Positions 18,083 through 27,613 are shown, counted from the first letter of the stretch. The stretch: 64,000 bases of DNA from Flavobacterium sp. (GCF_039595935.1 NZ_JBCNKR010000004.1:185001-249000); one strand, 5' to 3'. Notes: generated by a model not told the origin, from the letters alone. Made by a program: numbers and translations.

Positions 18083-18115
18083 CGATTAAACAAATTATCG
18101 ATTAAACGATTAAAC
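18083..18115. repeat. Three copies of CGATTAAAC before gldF
   Basis: The 9-mer occurs at 18083, 18099 and 18107, the last two overlapping by one base. It lies directly upstream of gldF (ATG 18124). It could be a slippage product or a binding site. Confidence 0.6.
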
Positions 18116-18123
18116 AAAAACAA

Positions 18124-18849
18124 ATGAAATCAATCATATTAAGAGAAATAAAATCCTTTTTTGGCTCTCCTATCGGCTATTTAGTCATTGCGATTTTCTT
18201 AATCAGCAACGGACTTTTTTTATGGGTATTTAAAGGAGAATACAATATATTAGATACTGGTTATGCAGATTTAACTCCGTTTTTCACTTTAACACCCTGG
18301 ATTTTAATTTTCCTGATTCCGGCTGTTACGATGAGAAGTTTTTCAGACGAAAGAAAACAAGGAACTCTTGAATTGCTTTTAACTAAACCATTATCAATCT
18401 GGCAGATTGTAAACGGAAAATTTTTAGGTTCATTTTTCTTAATTATTCTGGCCATTATTCCAACCTTTATTTATGTAAACGTAATTTCAGGATTAGGTTT
18501 ACCAGAAGGAAATATTGATATGGGAAGTACAATTGGATCGTATTTCGGATTATTATTTCTGATAGCTTCCTATTCAGCAATTGGAATCTTCACTTCTACT
18601 CTATCAGAAAATCAAATCGTTACTTTTATTATTGCAGTATTTATTTGTTTTCTGTTTTATTTTGGATTTGAAGGACTGGCTTCATTAGTTCCGGGAAAAT
18701 CCAATATTATTTCAGCATTTGGAATGCAGGATCATTTTAAAAGTATGAGCCGAGGCGTTATTGACACGCGCGATGTTATTTACTTTTTAAGTATCTCTGT
18801 TTTATTTTTATCTATTACCGTTTATCAATTAAAATCTTTTAAAGCGTAA
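18124..18849 (+). CDS. gldF: Gliding-motility ABC transporter permease GldF
   Basis: 241 aa integral inner-membrane protein with six predicted hydrophobic segments. The start MKSIILREIKSFFGSPIGYLVIAIF and the middle MRSFSDERKQGTLELLLTKPLSIWQIVNGKFLGSF are typical of GldF and ABC-2 type permeases. With GldG, and an ATPase GldA encoded elsewhere, it forms an ABC transporter needed for gliding in Flavobacterium johnsoniae. Its stop shares one base with the gldG start (TAATG), so the two are coupled. Confidence 0.95.
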   Translation: MKSIILREIKSFFGSPIGYLVIAIFLISNGLFLWVFKGEYNILDTGYADLTPFFTLTPWILIFLIPAVTMRSFSDERKQGTLELLLTKPLSIWQIVNGKFLGSFFLIILAIIPTFIYVNVISGLGLPEGNIDMGSTIGSYFGLLFLIASYSAIGIFTSTLSENQIVTFIIAVFICFLFYFGFEGLASLVPGKSNIISAFGMQDHFKSMSRGVIDTRDVIYFLSISVLFLSITVYQLKSFKA

Positions 18850-20534
18850 TGAAACCATCTAATAAATTAAATTTAAAGGCATTAGGCATTACAATTTTAG
18901 TTTTAATTGTTCTAAATGTACTCGGAAGTATATTCTTTCACCGTTTTGATTTAACGAAAGACAAACGTTATACTTTATCTGAAACTTCTTTAAAAATTGT
19001 AAAACAGGTAAAAAATCCGTTGTCGATTAAGATTTATATGCAAGGCGATCTTCCCGCAGATTTTAGACGCTTACAGCAGGAAACCAAACAATTACTAGAA
19101 GAATTTCAGGCTTATAACAGCAATATAGTTTTCGAATTTGTTAACCCGATGGAAAACGAAGACGAAAGCATGGAAATGGTAAAATCTCTTTATCAAAAAG
19201 GACTGACTCCAATAAATATTACTGTAGATGATAAAGGAAAACAGTCTCAGGCGATGGTTTTTCCGTGGGCAATTGCAGTTTACAACAATAAAGAAGTTAA
19301 TATTCCTTTATTGAAAAATATAATGGGAGCTTCGACTACTCAAAAAGTAATTGGATCGATTCAGCATTTAGAATATTCAATTGCAGATGCCATTAATAAA
19401 GTTACCAAAGACAGACAAAAGAAAGTCGCTATTATAAAAGGAAATGGAGAATTGTCTGAAATTCATATTGGTAAGTTATTACGTCAAATTAAAGAGAGCT
19501 ACTACATTGGACCTTTTACTTTAGATTCTGTTGCAAAAGATCCAAACGGAACTTTAAATGCTCTTAAAAAATATGATCTGGCCATTATTTCGAAACCTAC
19601 TGAAACTTTTACAGATGAAGAAAAAGAGGTTTTAGATCAATACATCATGAATGGCGGTAAAACGTTATGGATGATCGATCAGGTCGCTGCCGATATGGAT
19701 AGTTTGTATAATGATGTCGGAGCTACTCTGGCATATCCAAGAGATTTGAATTTAAATGATATGTTCTTTAAATATGGATTCAGAATTAATCCTGATTTAG
19801 TAAAAGATGAACAAGGAAGTCCAATAAAACTGGCAACAGGTGAACAAGGAAGCGCTACTCAATATCAGGATTTTATCTGGAAATTTGCTCCTCAGGTTTA
19901 CCCGACAAGCCAGCATCCAATTGTAAAAAACCTTGGCGGAATTAAATTTGATTTTGCAAACCCGATTGATACTTTGAAAAACGGAATCAAGAAAACGGTT
20001 TTACTACAGTCTTCTCAATATTCAAAGAAAATTGGAACTCCGGCAGAAGTTAATCTGAATATGGTTACGGAAAAAACTTCTCCTGAAGATTATATCAATA
20101 AAGGAAATTTGGTTCTTTCGGTTTTATTGGAAGGAAGTTTTCATTCGGTTTTTGAGAATCGCGTACTGCCTTTTAAAGAAAGTGCTTTTCAGTCAAAAGG
20201 AAAACCAACCAAAATGATTGTGGTTGCTGATGGAGACATCGCCAGAAACCAATTAGATAAAAACATGATGCCGGTTGAACTGGGTTACGACCAAAGAACA
20301 GGGAATTTGTACGACAACAAAGATTTTATGATGAATTGTGTTAATTATCTTCTTGACGATACCGGACTTATTAACATTAGAAGTAAAGATGTTGAACTGC
20401 CTTTACTGGATAAAGAAAAAGTTTACGAAAACTATACAATGACACAGTTCATAACTATCGGACTTCCAATCCTTATTTTATTGGTTTTTGGATTGGTATT
20501 TACCTTTATCAGAAAAAGAAAATACAGCCGATAG
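18849..20534 (+). CDS. gldG: Gliding-motility ABC transporter component GldG
   Basis: 561 aa. TM1 near residues 10-32 and a C-terminal TM (about 535-555, ITIGLPILILLVFGLVFTFI) frame a large periplasmic domain. The sequence after TM1, HRFDLTKDKRYTLSETSLKIVKQVKNPLSIKIYM, is a GldG hallmark. It is the auxiliary substrate-binding-like partner of GldF. The operon appears to be just gldF-gldG, and dnaN follows with its own promoter. Confidence 0.95.
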   Translation: MKPSNKLNLKALGITILVLIVLNVLGSIFFHRFDLTKDKRYTLSETSLKIVKQVKNPLSIKIYMQGDLPADFRRLQQETKQLLEEFQAYNSNIVFEFVNPMENEDESMEMVKSLYQKGLTPINITVDDKGKQSQAMVFPWAIAVYNNKEVNIPLLKNIMGASTTQKVIGSIQHLEYSIADAINKVTKDRQKKVAIIKGNGELSEIHIGKLLRQIKESYYIGPFTLDSVAKDPNGTLNALKKYDLAIISKPTETFTDEEKEVLDQYIMNGGKTLWMIDQVAADMDSLYNDVGATLAYPRDLNLNDMFFKYGFRINPDLVKDEQGSPIKLATGEQGSATQYQDFIWKFAPQVYPTSQHPIVKNLGGIKFDFANPIDTLKNGIKKTVLLQSSQYSKKIGTPAEVNLNMVTEKTSPEDYINKGNLVLSVLLEGSFHSVFENRVLPFKESAFQSKGKPTKMIVVADGDIARNQLDKNMMPVELGYDQRTGNLYDNKDFMMNCVNYLLDDTGLINIRSKDVELPLLDKEKVYENYTMTQFITIGLPILILLVFGLVFTFIRKRKYSR

Positions 20535-20549
20535 ATGTTAATAAAAAAA

Positions 20550-20581
20550 TTGCGAAACTTAGAATGTTTACGATATATTTG
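20550..20581 (+). promoter_or_regulatory. dnaN promoter (-33 TTG and -7 TATATTTG)
   Basis: TTG at 20550-20552 and TATATTTG at 20574-20581 are spaced by 21 nt, inside the 17-23 range known for Flavobacterium. The predicted leader is about 53 nt. Confidence 0.65.
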
Positions 20582-20640
20582 TAATCTGTATCTTTAGCAA
20601 TTAAAGACTAAAGATAGTCCAAAAAATAAAACAAAAGACG

Positions 20641-21759
20641 ATGAAATTTATAGTATCGAGTTCGTACTTATTAAAACAATTACAGGTTTTAGGTAGTGTT
20701 ATTAACAGTAATAATACGTTGCCTATTTTAGACAACTTTTTATTTGAACTAAACAATAATGAGTTAACAGTTTCGGCTTCAGATCTTGAAACCACAATGT
20801 CAGCTACATTATCAATCGATTCTAAAAGTAAAGGAAGTGTTGCTGTACCTGCAAAACTTTTACTTGAAATTTTAAAAACATTTCCAGAACAGCCTTTAAC
20901 ATTTACAGTTGCTGATAACAATACTGTTGAGATTAGCTCTAACTCAGGTAAATATGCATTAGCATACGCAGCCGGAGAAGAATTTCCTAAATCTGTAAGC
21001 CTTGAAGATCCGTCTGTGACTTTAGTTCCTGCTGATGTATTGGCAACTGCTGTAAGTAAAACTATTTTTGCTGCCGGAAACGACGATTTGCGTCCTGTAA
21101 TGTCTGGAGTTTTCTTTCAGTTCTCTCCGGAAGGTTTAACTTTTGTTGCTACTGATGCTCATAAATTAGTAAAATATGCACGTGCTGACGTAAAAGCGTC
21201 TCAGGTTGCTGATTTTATTATGCCGAAGAAACCTTTAAATATTTTAAAAAGTATTTTAGGAAGTTCTGATGCTGAAGTAAAAATTGAATACAACGATTCA
21301 AATGCGACTTTCTCATTTGACAATTATATCTTAATGTGTCGTTTAATCGACGGAAAATACCCTAACTACGAAGCGGTAATTCCGAAAGAAAATCCAAATA
21401 AATTAATGATCGATCGTTCTTTATTTTTAAGTTCTGTTCGTCGTGTTGCGATTTTCTCTAACAAAACTACGCATCAAATTCGTTTAAAAATTGCAGGAGC
21501 TGAATTAAACGTTTCTGCTGAAGATATCGATTACTCAAACAAAGCTGAGGAAAGATTAACTTGTGATTATCAAGGTGATGATTTACAAATTGGTTTTAAC
21601 TCTCGTTTCTTAATCGAAATGCTGACAAACCTGCAGTCTGATATGATTATGCTGGAAATGTCATTACCAAACAGAGCCGGAATTTTAACTCCTGTTGACG
21701 GCTTAGAAGAAGGTGAAACAGTAACAATGTTGGTAATGCCCGTAATGTTAAATAGTTAA
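20641..21759 (+). CDS. dnaN: DNA polymerase III beta subunit (sliding clamp)
   Basis: 372 aa, the normal length. It forms the ring-shaped dimer that tethers the replicase to DNA. The three clamp domains are visible: MKFIVSSSYLLKQLQVLGSVINSNNTLPILDNFLF, the central FVATDAHKLVKYARA, and a C-terminus ending EGETVTMLVMPVMLNS with the conserved MPV/MP(M/V)R-type tail. It is not next to dnaA or recF in this window; dispersed dnaN is normal in Bacteroidetes. A terminator follows. Confidence 0.97.
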   Translation: MKFIVSSSYLLKQLQVLGSVINSNNTLPILDNFLFELNNNELTVSASDLETTMSATLSIDSKSKGSVAVPAKLLLEILKTFPEQPLTFTVADNNTVEISSNSGKYALAYAAGEEFPKSVSLEDPSVTLVPADVLATAVSKTIFAAGNDDLRPVMSGVFFQFSPEGLTFVATDAHKLVKYARADVKASQVADFIMPKKPLNILKSILGSSDAEVKIEYNDSNATFSFDNYILMCRLIDGKYPNYEAVIPKENPNKLMIDRSLFLSSVRRVAIFSNKTTHQIRLKIAGAELNVSAEDIDYSNKAEERLTCDYQGDDLQIGFNSRFLIEMLTNLQSDMIMLEMSLPNRAGILTPVDGLEEGETVTMLVMPVMLNS

Positions 21760-21863
21760 CATCAAAACTTCTTTTTGTTACAGGGATTTTTTTTAATTTA
21801 AAATTAAAGACATATCATTGTAAAAAAAAATACCGCTATTAACCAACCATTTTTTATACCTAG

Positions 21864-21895
21864 AAACCGCGATTCTTTTTTAAGATTTGCGGTTT
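21864..21895 (+). terminator. Terminator after dnaN
   Basis: A 7-bp core stem AAACCGC / GCGGTTT (21864-21870 with 21889-21895) is followed by a T-run. It lies about 105 nt past the dnaN stop. Confidence 0.7.
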
Positions 21896-21941
21896 TTTAT
21901 TTTAGACGTTTTTTGTTTTAATTTAAACTGTGCGGTTAATT

Positions 21942-22092
21942 TTTTAACGCAAAGCACGCTAAGTTTTTTTATATAGATTGCATTTACAATACTATAAGTT
22001 CGCAAAGCTATATCTGCACATAGCTTTGCAAACTTAGCGGTTCTATAAAAACCTAACTTATTAAAAAAATCTTAGCGTGCTTTGCGCTAAAA
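21942..22092. repeat. Nested inverted-repeat element, copy 1
   Basis: Outer arms of 22 bp with one mismatch (21942-21963 and 22071-22092) begin TTTTAACGCAAAGCACGC. Inside is a second hairpin with arms 21996-22011 and 22020-22035, core TTCGCAAAGCT. The same architecture occurs at 48906-49051 and 49081-49272. It fills most of the gap between dnaN and the DsbA-like gene and has no coding frame. Confidence 0.8.
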
Positions 22093-22138
22093 TTATACGC
22101 GCAGCTTGAAACTTAAAACCTGAAACAAATTTTTTCCG

Positions 22139-22146
22139 TAATTTTG
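22139..22146 (+). promoter_or_regulatory. -7 promoter element, leaderless start of the DsbA-like gene
   Basis: TAATTTTG is a perfect TAnnTTTG ending only 4 nt before the ATG at 22151. Transcription would begin at or near the A of ATG. Confidence 0.5.
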
Positions 22147-22150
22147 TAAT

Positions 22151-22780
22151 ATGAAAATAGAAATTTGGTCGGACATCATGTGTCCGTTTTGTTATATCGG
22201 AAAAAGACAATTGGAAACTGCTTTAAAACAGTTTCCTAATGATGAATTTGAAATTGAATGGAAAAGTTTTCAGCTTGATCCATCTATTACGCCACAGCCC
22301 GGAAAAGACGTTTACACGTATTTAGCCGAAAGAAAAGGCATGTCTGTAGAACAATCCCGCGAAATGCATAAAGGTGTCTCAGAACGCGCTAAAAGTGTTG
22401 GTTTAGATTACAACTTTGATAAAGCAGTTATTTCAAATTCATTAGAAGCGCATAGAATTATTCAGCTGGCTAAAACCAAAAAGTTAGGCGATGAAATTGA
22501 AGAAATCTTCTTTAAAGCTTATTTTACTGAAGGAAGAGATTTAAACGATGGTCCAACTTTAATTGAATTAGCAGAAAAAGCCGGATTGAATAAAAATGAT
22601 ATTTTGGAAGTTTTAGAAAGCGAAACTTTATTTTTAAAAGAAGTTCAGCATGATATTAACGAAGCTCAGCAAATTGGCGTACAAGGTGTTCCCTTTTTTG
22701 TTTTTGACAGAAAATATGCAGTTTCAGGCGCTCAGCCAGTCGAGGCTTTTGTTAATACAATTAAGGAAGGACTGAAATAA
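22151..22780 (+). CDS. DsbA family oxidoreductase (FrnE-like)
   Basis: 209 aa with no signal peptide, so cytosolic. It is a thioredoxin-fold DsbA-like protein with active site CPFC at residues 11-14 (MCPFCYIGK), the usual helical insertion, and the cis-Pro loop GVQGVPFFVFDRKYAVSGAQP. The FrnE-like group forms or isomerises disulfides or binds polyketide-like substrates; a specific substrate is not implied. The promoter element sits 4 nt before the ATG. A shared terminator separates it from the convergent ROK gene. Confidence 0.92.
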   Translation: MKIEIWSDIMCPFCYIGKRQLETALKQFPNDEFEIEWKSFQLDPSITPQPGKDVYTYLAERKGMSVEQSREMHKGVSERAKSVGLDYNFDKAVISNSLEAHRIIQLAKTKKLGDEIEEIFFKAYFTEGRDLNDGPTLIELAEKAGLNKNDILEVLESETLFLKEVQHDINEAQQIGVQGVPFFVFDRKYAVSGAQPVEAFVNTIKEGLK

Positions 22781-22800
22781 CATTTTAATAATTAAAAATA

Positions 22801-22829
22801 AAAAACGGATGAATTACTCATCCGTTTTT
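22801..22829. terminator. Bidirectional terminator between DsbA-like and ROK genes
   Basis: A 12-bp perfect stem (22801-22812 with 22818-22829) has a 5-nt loop, an A-run before and a T-run after. It serves both convergent genes. Confidence 0.9.
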
Positions 22830-22842
22830 TATTTTATTTTAT

Positions 22843-23742
22843 TTAATCTTGAAGAAAACTGACTGCGCCTAATAAAGCTGCAATTTCATTATCATTTGAA
22901 ATTGAAACCAAAATTTCTTTTTCAGACTCTTGTATTTTTTTATTAAAAGATGGCAAAAACAGCGCACTTGCATTGGCAATTTTTCCCCCAATAATAATGT
23001 GATCAGCTGAAAAATTCTTTATCCACGGAAGTGTTACTTCGGCTAAATCCTCACCCATTTTTTCAAAAACTTTAATAGCTGATTGATCTCCGCTCAAAGC
23101 CAAATGATAAAGTTCTAAACCATTATTAAGCAAAATACCGCTTAAAGATTTATAATGTGATAAAAGACCACGGGCAGAAACATAATCTTCTGCGATTCCT
23201 TCTTTATAAGGCAGATTGTATATTTCTCCATCTGTTGGAACTGTATTTCCTGAACTGATTGATACTCCTTTATCAATAAAACAAGCTCCTAATCCGGTTC
23301 CCAGCGTAACGGCCATTACTTTTTTAGAAAGGTTTTCCTGTTGTTTAAAAACTTCACCTTTTCCAAAACAAACGGCGTCATTTTCAAAAAGAACGGGAAA
23401 ATCATTAGAAAATTTAAGGCTTTCTAAAAGCAGTTCTCTAACATTGGATCCGTAAAAATGTTCGTATTTTGATTGGTCCTTAATCCAGCAGATTCCGTTT
23501 TCGTAATCAAACGGGCCCGGCATACAAATCGCCAATCCTTCAATATTCTGAACTTTTGAATTTTCTATCGAAGTATGAATTACATCTTTCCAAATATTCA
23601 TTACCTGATCTACCGGCAAATTAGAGTCGAATGATTCTTTGTGTAATGAAAAGTCAATTACTTTCATTTCTGTTTTATTGATAACAGCTGCCGTAATATG
23701 TGTTCCTCCAATATCTAGCCCAATGGCGTATGATGTATTCAT
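22843..23742 (-). CDS. ROK family sugar kinase
   Basis: 299 aa cytosolic kinase-fold protein. The ATP-binding phosphate-1 motif is AIGLDIGGTHITAAV (6-20), and ALGLTG-type phosphate-2 is AVTLGTGLGACF with ENDAVCFGKGE before it. The usual ROK zinc loop (CxCGxxGCxE) is missing: after GEIYNLP the sequence goes straight to YKEGIAEDYVSARG. It lies 24 nt after the GH125 gene at the end of the mannosidase operon, so it probably phosphorylates the released hexose (mannose or glucose). The substrate is inferred from context. Confidence 0.88.
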   Translation of the reverse strand: MNTSYAIGLDIGGTHITAAVINKTEMKVIDFSLHKESFDSNLPVDQVMNIWKDVIHTSIENSKVQNIEGLAICMPGPFDYENGICWIKDQSKYEHFYGSNVRELLLESLKFSNDFPVLFENDAVCFGKGEVFKQQENLSKKVMAVTLGTGLGACFIDKGVSISSGNTVPTDGEIYNLPYKEGIAEDYVSARGLLSHYKSLSGILLNNGLELYHLALSGDQSAIKVFEKMGEDLAEVTLPWIKNFSADHIIIGGKIANASALFLPSFNKKIQESEKEILVSISNDNEIAALLGAVSFLQD

Positions 23743-23766
23743 TTTTAATTATTTAGCTATTTAGTA

Positions 23767-25230
23767 CTAGATATTCTTATCTTTCAAAATTTGAGGATAA
23801 TTGATGCTCGTGTGTACAATCATTTCTCCAAATAAGGTATTTGCCCACGCAAACCATTTACGGGTAAATTTGTTTACATCGTCTTTATGAAACGATTCGT
23901 GCATAAATCCTGTGTCGGCATTTGTTTTAATTAAGTTGCTGATACAGGCTTTGATTTCATTTTCGTCAACACTTGTAATAGCTCTCAAAACAATACTCAT
24001 TGGCCAAATTGTATCAACTCCTGTATGCGGTCCTCCAATTCCTTCTCCGGCTTTACCTTTATAGAAAAACGGATTATTTTCAGATAATACCACTTTACGG
24101 GTATTTAAGTATAAAGGATCGTTTGGAGCAATGGCGCCTAAATAAGGTAATGACAATAATGACGGAACATTAGCATCATCCATTATGTGGAAACTGCCGT
24201 AACCGTTTACTTCAAATGCTATAATTTTCCCGAATTTTGGATGTTCTATTATTCCGTGTTCGTTTAAAGCTTTCTGAACCTGATCTCTTAATTCTGTGGC
24301 TTTGGCAACTAAATCATTATCTTTTAGTGCTGGTAATGAGAATATTTCGATCAAATAACCCAAAATTTCAATGGCAAACATGTTACTCGGAATTAAATAT
24401 CCAAACAGAGTACTGTCATCACTTGGTCTGAAAGTAGAGACAATTAATCCGCAAGGTTTTACCGGATAGCCGTAACCGCCTAACGGAACTCCGTCTGTTG
24501 CCCAGGCAGTCTGACGCTGAAAACTATACGGGCCGCCTTTTCCATCCCATCTTTGCTGCTCTTTAAAAGTCTGAAGAACTAACAACATCGCTTCTTTCCA
24601 TTTGGCATCAAATAAGCTGATATCTCCAGTTTCTTTCCAATATCCATGCGCTAATCGAACCGGATAACACAAACTGTCTATTTCCCATTTTCTTTCGTGT
24701 ATTCCGGGCTGCATTTTAGTAAGGTCATTTTTCCATTCGCTTTCCTTCGTAAAATCTTTATAAAAAGCATTCGCATACGGATCCAACAATATACATTTTG
24801 CCTGACGGTTGATTACTCCTTTTACCAATTCGGCTAGTTTTGGATCTTCTTTTACAAACGGAATATAAGGCCAAATTTGCGCCGTACTGTCTCTCAGCCA
24901 CATGGCATCAATATCTCCGGTAATCACATAAGTATCTGGTTTTCCATCAATTATTTCAAAATCTACTGTTGTATCAAGTGTATTTGGAAAACAGTTTTCG
25001 AATATCCATGCCAGTTCAGGATTTGCAATTTGCTTTTTAATTTTTACAATCGCAGCTTCTACGGCTTTACTTGTAAATTTTCTTTCGGCTAATGGAGGTC
25101 TTTTGCTTACAAATTCTTTTAAAGGAAACTGAAAACTATCCGAACTAAATCCGAAAGCATCCGTTTGAAGCGCTAATAATCCTGCGGAAAAAATTCCTGT
25201 ATTTTTTAAAAATTTTCTACGTGACTGCAT
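23767..25230 (-). CDS. GH125 exo-alpha-1,6-mannosidase
   Basis: 487 aa with a Tat-like leader MQSRRKFLKNTGIFSAGLLAL, so it is exported folded or in Tat style. The (alpha/alpha)6 GH125 domain fills the rest: IDAMWLRDSTAQIWPYIPF, GYWKETGDISLFD, STFRPSDDSTLFGYLIPSNMFA and a C-terminal WANTLFGEMI. GH125 enzymes remove alpha-1,6-linked mannose by inversion without a metal. It sits 4 nt after a GH92 gene and 24 nt before the ROK kinase, a clear operon. This suits trimming of high-mannose N-glycan or yeast mannan. Confidence 0.93.
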   Translation of the reverse strand: MQSRRKFLKNTGIFSAGLLALQTDAFGFSSDSFQFPLKEFVSKRPPLAERKFTSKAVEAAIVKIKKQIANPELAWIFENCFPNTLDTTVDFEIIDGKPDTYVITGDIDAMWLRDSTAQIWPYIPFVKEDPKLAELVKGVINRQAKCILLDPYANAFYKDFTKESEWKNDLTKMQPGIHERKWEIDSLCYPVRLAHGYWKETGDISLFDAKWKEAMLLVLQTFKEQQRWDGKGGPYSFQRQTAWATDGVPLGGYGYPVKPCGLIVSTFRPSDDSTLFGYLIPSNMFAIEILGYLIEIFSLPALKDNDLVAKATELRDQVQKALNEHGIIEHPKFGKIIAFEVNGYGSFHIMDDANVPSLLSLPYLGAIAPNDPLYLNTRKVVLSENNPFFYKGKAGEGIGGPHTGVDTIWPMSIVLRAITSVDENEIKACISNLIKTNADTGFMHESFHKDDVNKFTRKWFAWANTLFGEMIVHTSINYPQILKDKNI

Positions 25231-25234
25231 AATA

Positions 25235-27520
25235 TTATTTTGAATTTGAATAAGAATACGGAAACGATTCTTTGTTTGTACCTCTGTTTAAATTTGGCGA
25301 ACTTGTCATATCAAAATTTAATTCACCTCCTTTTAATACATCAAAATGATTGATGAAGTTTTTTGTATAAGAAGAATTGTCCCATTTTAATTCATTTACG
25401 TATTTGTTGGTTTCTGAATTATCCGGAGCGTTGATGATAAGCTGTTTTCCGTTTTCAAGCTGTAAAACGGTTTTCTTAAATAAAGGCGCTCCCAAAACAT
25501 ATTCGTCTGTTGCCGGACAAACCGGATAAAATCCCATTGCCGAGAAAATATACCAGGCAGAAGTTTGTCCATTGTCTTCGTCTCCGCAATATCCGTCAGG
25601 CGTTGGTTTGTACAAACGATTCATAACTTCTCTTGACCAATATTGCGTTTTCCAGGGTTCGCCCGCATAATTGTATAAATAAATCATGTGCTGAATTGGC
25701 TGGTTTCCGTGCGCATACTGCCCCATGTTCATGATTTGCATTTCACGTATTTCGTGTATAACTGCTCCATAATAACTATCATCAAAAACAGGAGGTGTTG
25801 TAAATACGGCATCTAATTTTGAAGTGAAATTTTTCTCTCCGCCCATTAAATCAATCAACCCTTGAATGTCGTGAAATACGCTCCAGCTGTAATGCCAGCT
25901 GTTACCTTCTGTAAAGGCATCTCCCCATTTGAAAGGATTAAATTTGGATGGAAAACTGCCGTCTTTATTTCGTCCGCTCATTAAACCAATTGATGGATTG
26001 AAGAGTTTTTTATAATTCATCATTCTTTTTTCAAGCAGGTTTATTTCTTTCTTCGGACGATCTAAGGCCTGTGCTAATTTCCAGATTGCAAAATCATCAT
26101 AAGCATATTCCAGCGTTCTGGCTGCATTTTCATTTATATTGACATCATAAGGAACATATCCAAGCGAATTATAATATTGTACTCCTTTTCTGCCAACAGC
26201 TTCAAGCGGACCTTCGTTATTGGCACCGTGCTGTAAAGCTTCGTATAAAATATTAATATCATATCCTCTTAATCCTTTCATGTAAGCGTCAGAAACAACT
26301 GAAGCAGAATTATTTCCTACCATCACATCTCTAAAGCCCGGGCTAGACCATTCCGGTAAAAATCCGCCTTCTTTGTAATCGTTTATTAAACCTTCCTGCA
26401 TTTCTTTGTTTACAGAAGGATAAACCAGATTTAGCAAAGGATATAACGCTCTAAAAGTGTCCCAAAATCCGGTTCCGGCATACATATAGCCAGACATTAC
26501 TTTTCCGTTATACGGACTGTAGTGCACAATCTCTCCGTCTTTATTTATTTCATATTGCTTTTGAGGGAAACAAACGGTACGATACAAACATGAATAAAAG
26601 GTTTTTAATTGATCTGTATTGATATCTTCTACGGCAATTTTTCCTAAAACTTTATTCCATTCGTCTTTAGATTTCGCTACAGTTTCTTCAAAAGAGGCAT
26701 TTCCTAATTCATTTTTTAAGTTCAATTCTGCCTGTTCTGGGCTTATAAATGAAGAAGCCACTCTAACATTTACTTTTTCTCCTTTTTTTGTTTTAAAACC
26801 AACTATGGCTCCCACATGAAAACCTGATGATTCTAATTGATCTTTTATGAGCAGTTTATCTACCCATGTTGATTTTGTAGAAAATGCTTTATCGAATACT
26901 AATACAAAATAGTTTTTAAAATTTTGAGGAACTCCACCGCTGTTACGCGTTGTATAACCTACAATTTTATTTTCTGAAGGAATTATTTTGATATAAGAAC
27001 CTCTGTCGAATGCATCTATGACGATTGACGATTTTTCGTTTTCAGGAAAGGTAATGTGAAAATGAGTCGCACGTTCTGTAGTTGTAATTTCAGTTGTAAC
27101 ATCATGATCAGCCAGATAAACGCTGTAATAATATGGTTTTGAAATTTCTGCTTTATGGCTAAACCAGCTTGCTCTTTCATCTTCGGCGTAAGCCAATTTT
27201 CCTGTAACAGGCATTATCGAAAACTGACCATAATCATTCATCCACGGCGATGGCTGATGCGTTTGTTTAAATCCTCTTATTTTGTCGGCTGTATATGTAT
27301 ACGCCCATCCGTCGCCCATTTTACCCGTTTGAGGCGTCCAGAAATTCATTCCCCACGGTCTGCAGATTGCGGGATAGGTATTTCCGTTTGAAAGATTATG
27401 CAACGATTGTGTTCCCATTAGTGGGTTTACATATTCTACAGGATCTAAGTTTTTGACTTGTGCATTTAAAAAAACGCAATACTGCATTAATCCAAGAAAA
27501 ATTAAACTCTTTATTTTCAT
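25235..27520 (-). CDS. GH92 alpha-mannosidase (first)
   Basis: 761 aa with a signal peptide ending near FLNAQ (about 1-20). GH92 fold features are PVEYVNPLMGTQSLHNLSNGNTYPAI at the start, GFKQTHQPSPWMNDYG, FTEGNSWHYSWSVFHD with the catalytic-region Glu, and GYCGDEDNGQTSAWYIFSAMGFYPV. GH92 enzymes are Ca-dependent, inverting exo-alpha-mannosidases acting on 1,2, 1,3, 1,4 or 1,6 links. The linkage cannot be assigned here. It is distinct from its GH92 neighbour upstream, showing no sign of recent duplication. It leads the GH92-GH125-ROK cluster. Confidence 0.92.
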   Translation of the reverse strand: MKIKSLIFLGLMQYCVFLNAQVKNLDPVEYVNPLMGTQSLHNLSNGNTYPAICRPWGMNFWTPQTGKMGDGWAYTYTADKIRGFKQTHQPSPWMNDYGQFSIMPVTGKLAYAEDERASWFSHKAEISKPYYYSVYLADHDVTTEITTTERATHFHITFPENEKSSIVIDAFDRGSYIKIIPSENKIVGYTTRNSGGVPQNFKNYFVLVFDKAFSTKSTWVDKLLIKDQLESSGFHVGAIVGFKTKKGEKVNVRVASSFISPEQAELNLKNELGNASFEETVAKSKDEWNKVLGKIAVEDINTDQLKTFYSCLYRTVCFPQKQYEINKDGEIVHYSPYNGKVMSGYMYAGTGFWDTFRALYPLLNLVYPSVNKEMQEGLINDYKEGGFLPEWSSPGFRDVMVGNNSASVVSDAYMKGLRGYDINILYEALQHGANNEGPLEAVGRKGVQYYNSLGYVPYDVNINENAARTLEYAYDDFAIWKLAQALDRPKKEINLLEKRMMNYKKLFNPSIGLMSGRNKDGSFPSKFNPFKWGDAFTEGNSWHYSWSVFHDIQGLIDLMGGEKNFTSKLDAVFTTPPVFDDSYYGAVIHEIREMQIMNMGQYAHGNQPIQHMIYLYNYAGEPWKTQYWSREVMNRLYKPTPDGYCGDEDNGQTSAWYIFSAMGFYPVCPATDEYVLGAPLFKKTVLQLENGKQLIINAPDNSETNKYVNELKWDNSSYTKNFINHFDVLKGGELNFDMTSSPNLNRGTNKESFPYSYSNSK

Positions 27521-27557
27521 ATTTTTATTTTTTTTGCTGTAAGCTTTAAGCTATAGA

Positions 27558-27613
27558 CTTTAAACTAAAATCTATATTCTAAAATCTAAACTCTAAAATC
27601 TAAACTCTAAAAT
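27558..27613. repeat. Degenerate TCTAAAATC repeats between GH92 genes
   Basis: A run of imperfect units of TCTAAAATCTAAAC-type fills most of the 92-bp gap between the two GH92 genes. Similar runs lie at 17449-17481, 17715-17742 and 48836-48882. Confidence 0.6.

Noticed and set aside
20641..21759. Replication origin beside dnaN
   Set aside because: No dnaA gene or cluster of DnaA boxes was seen nearby.
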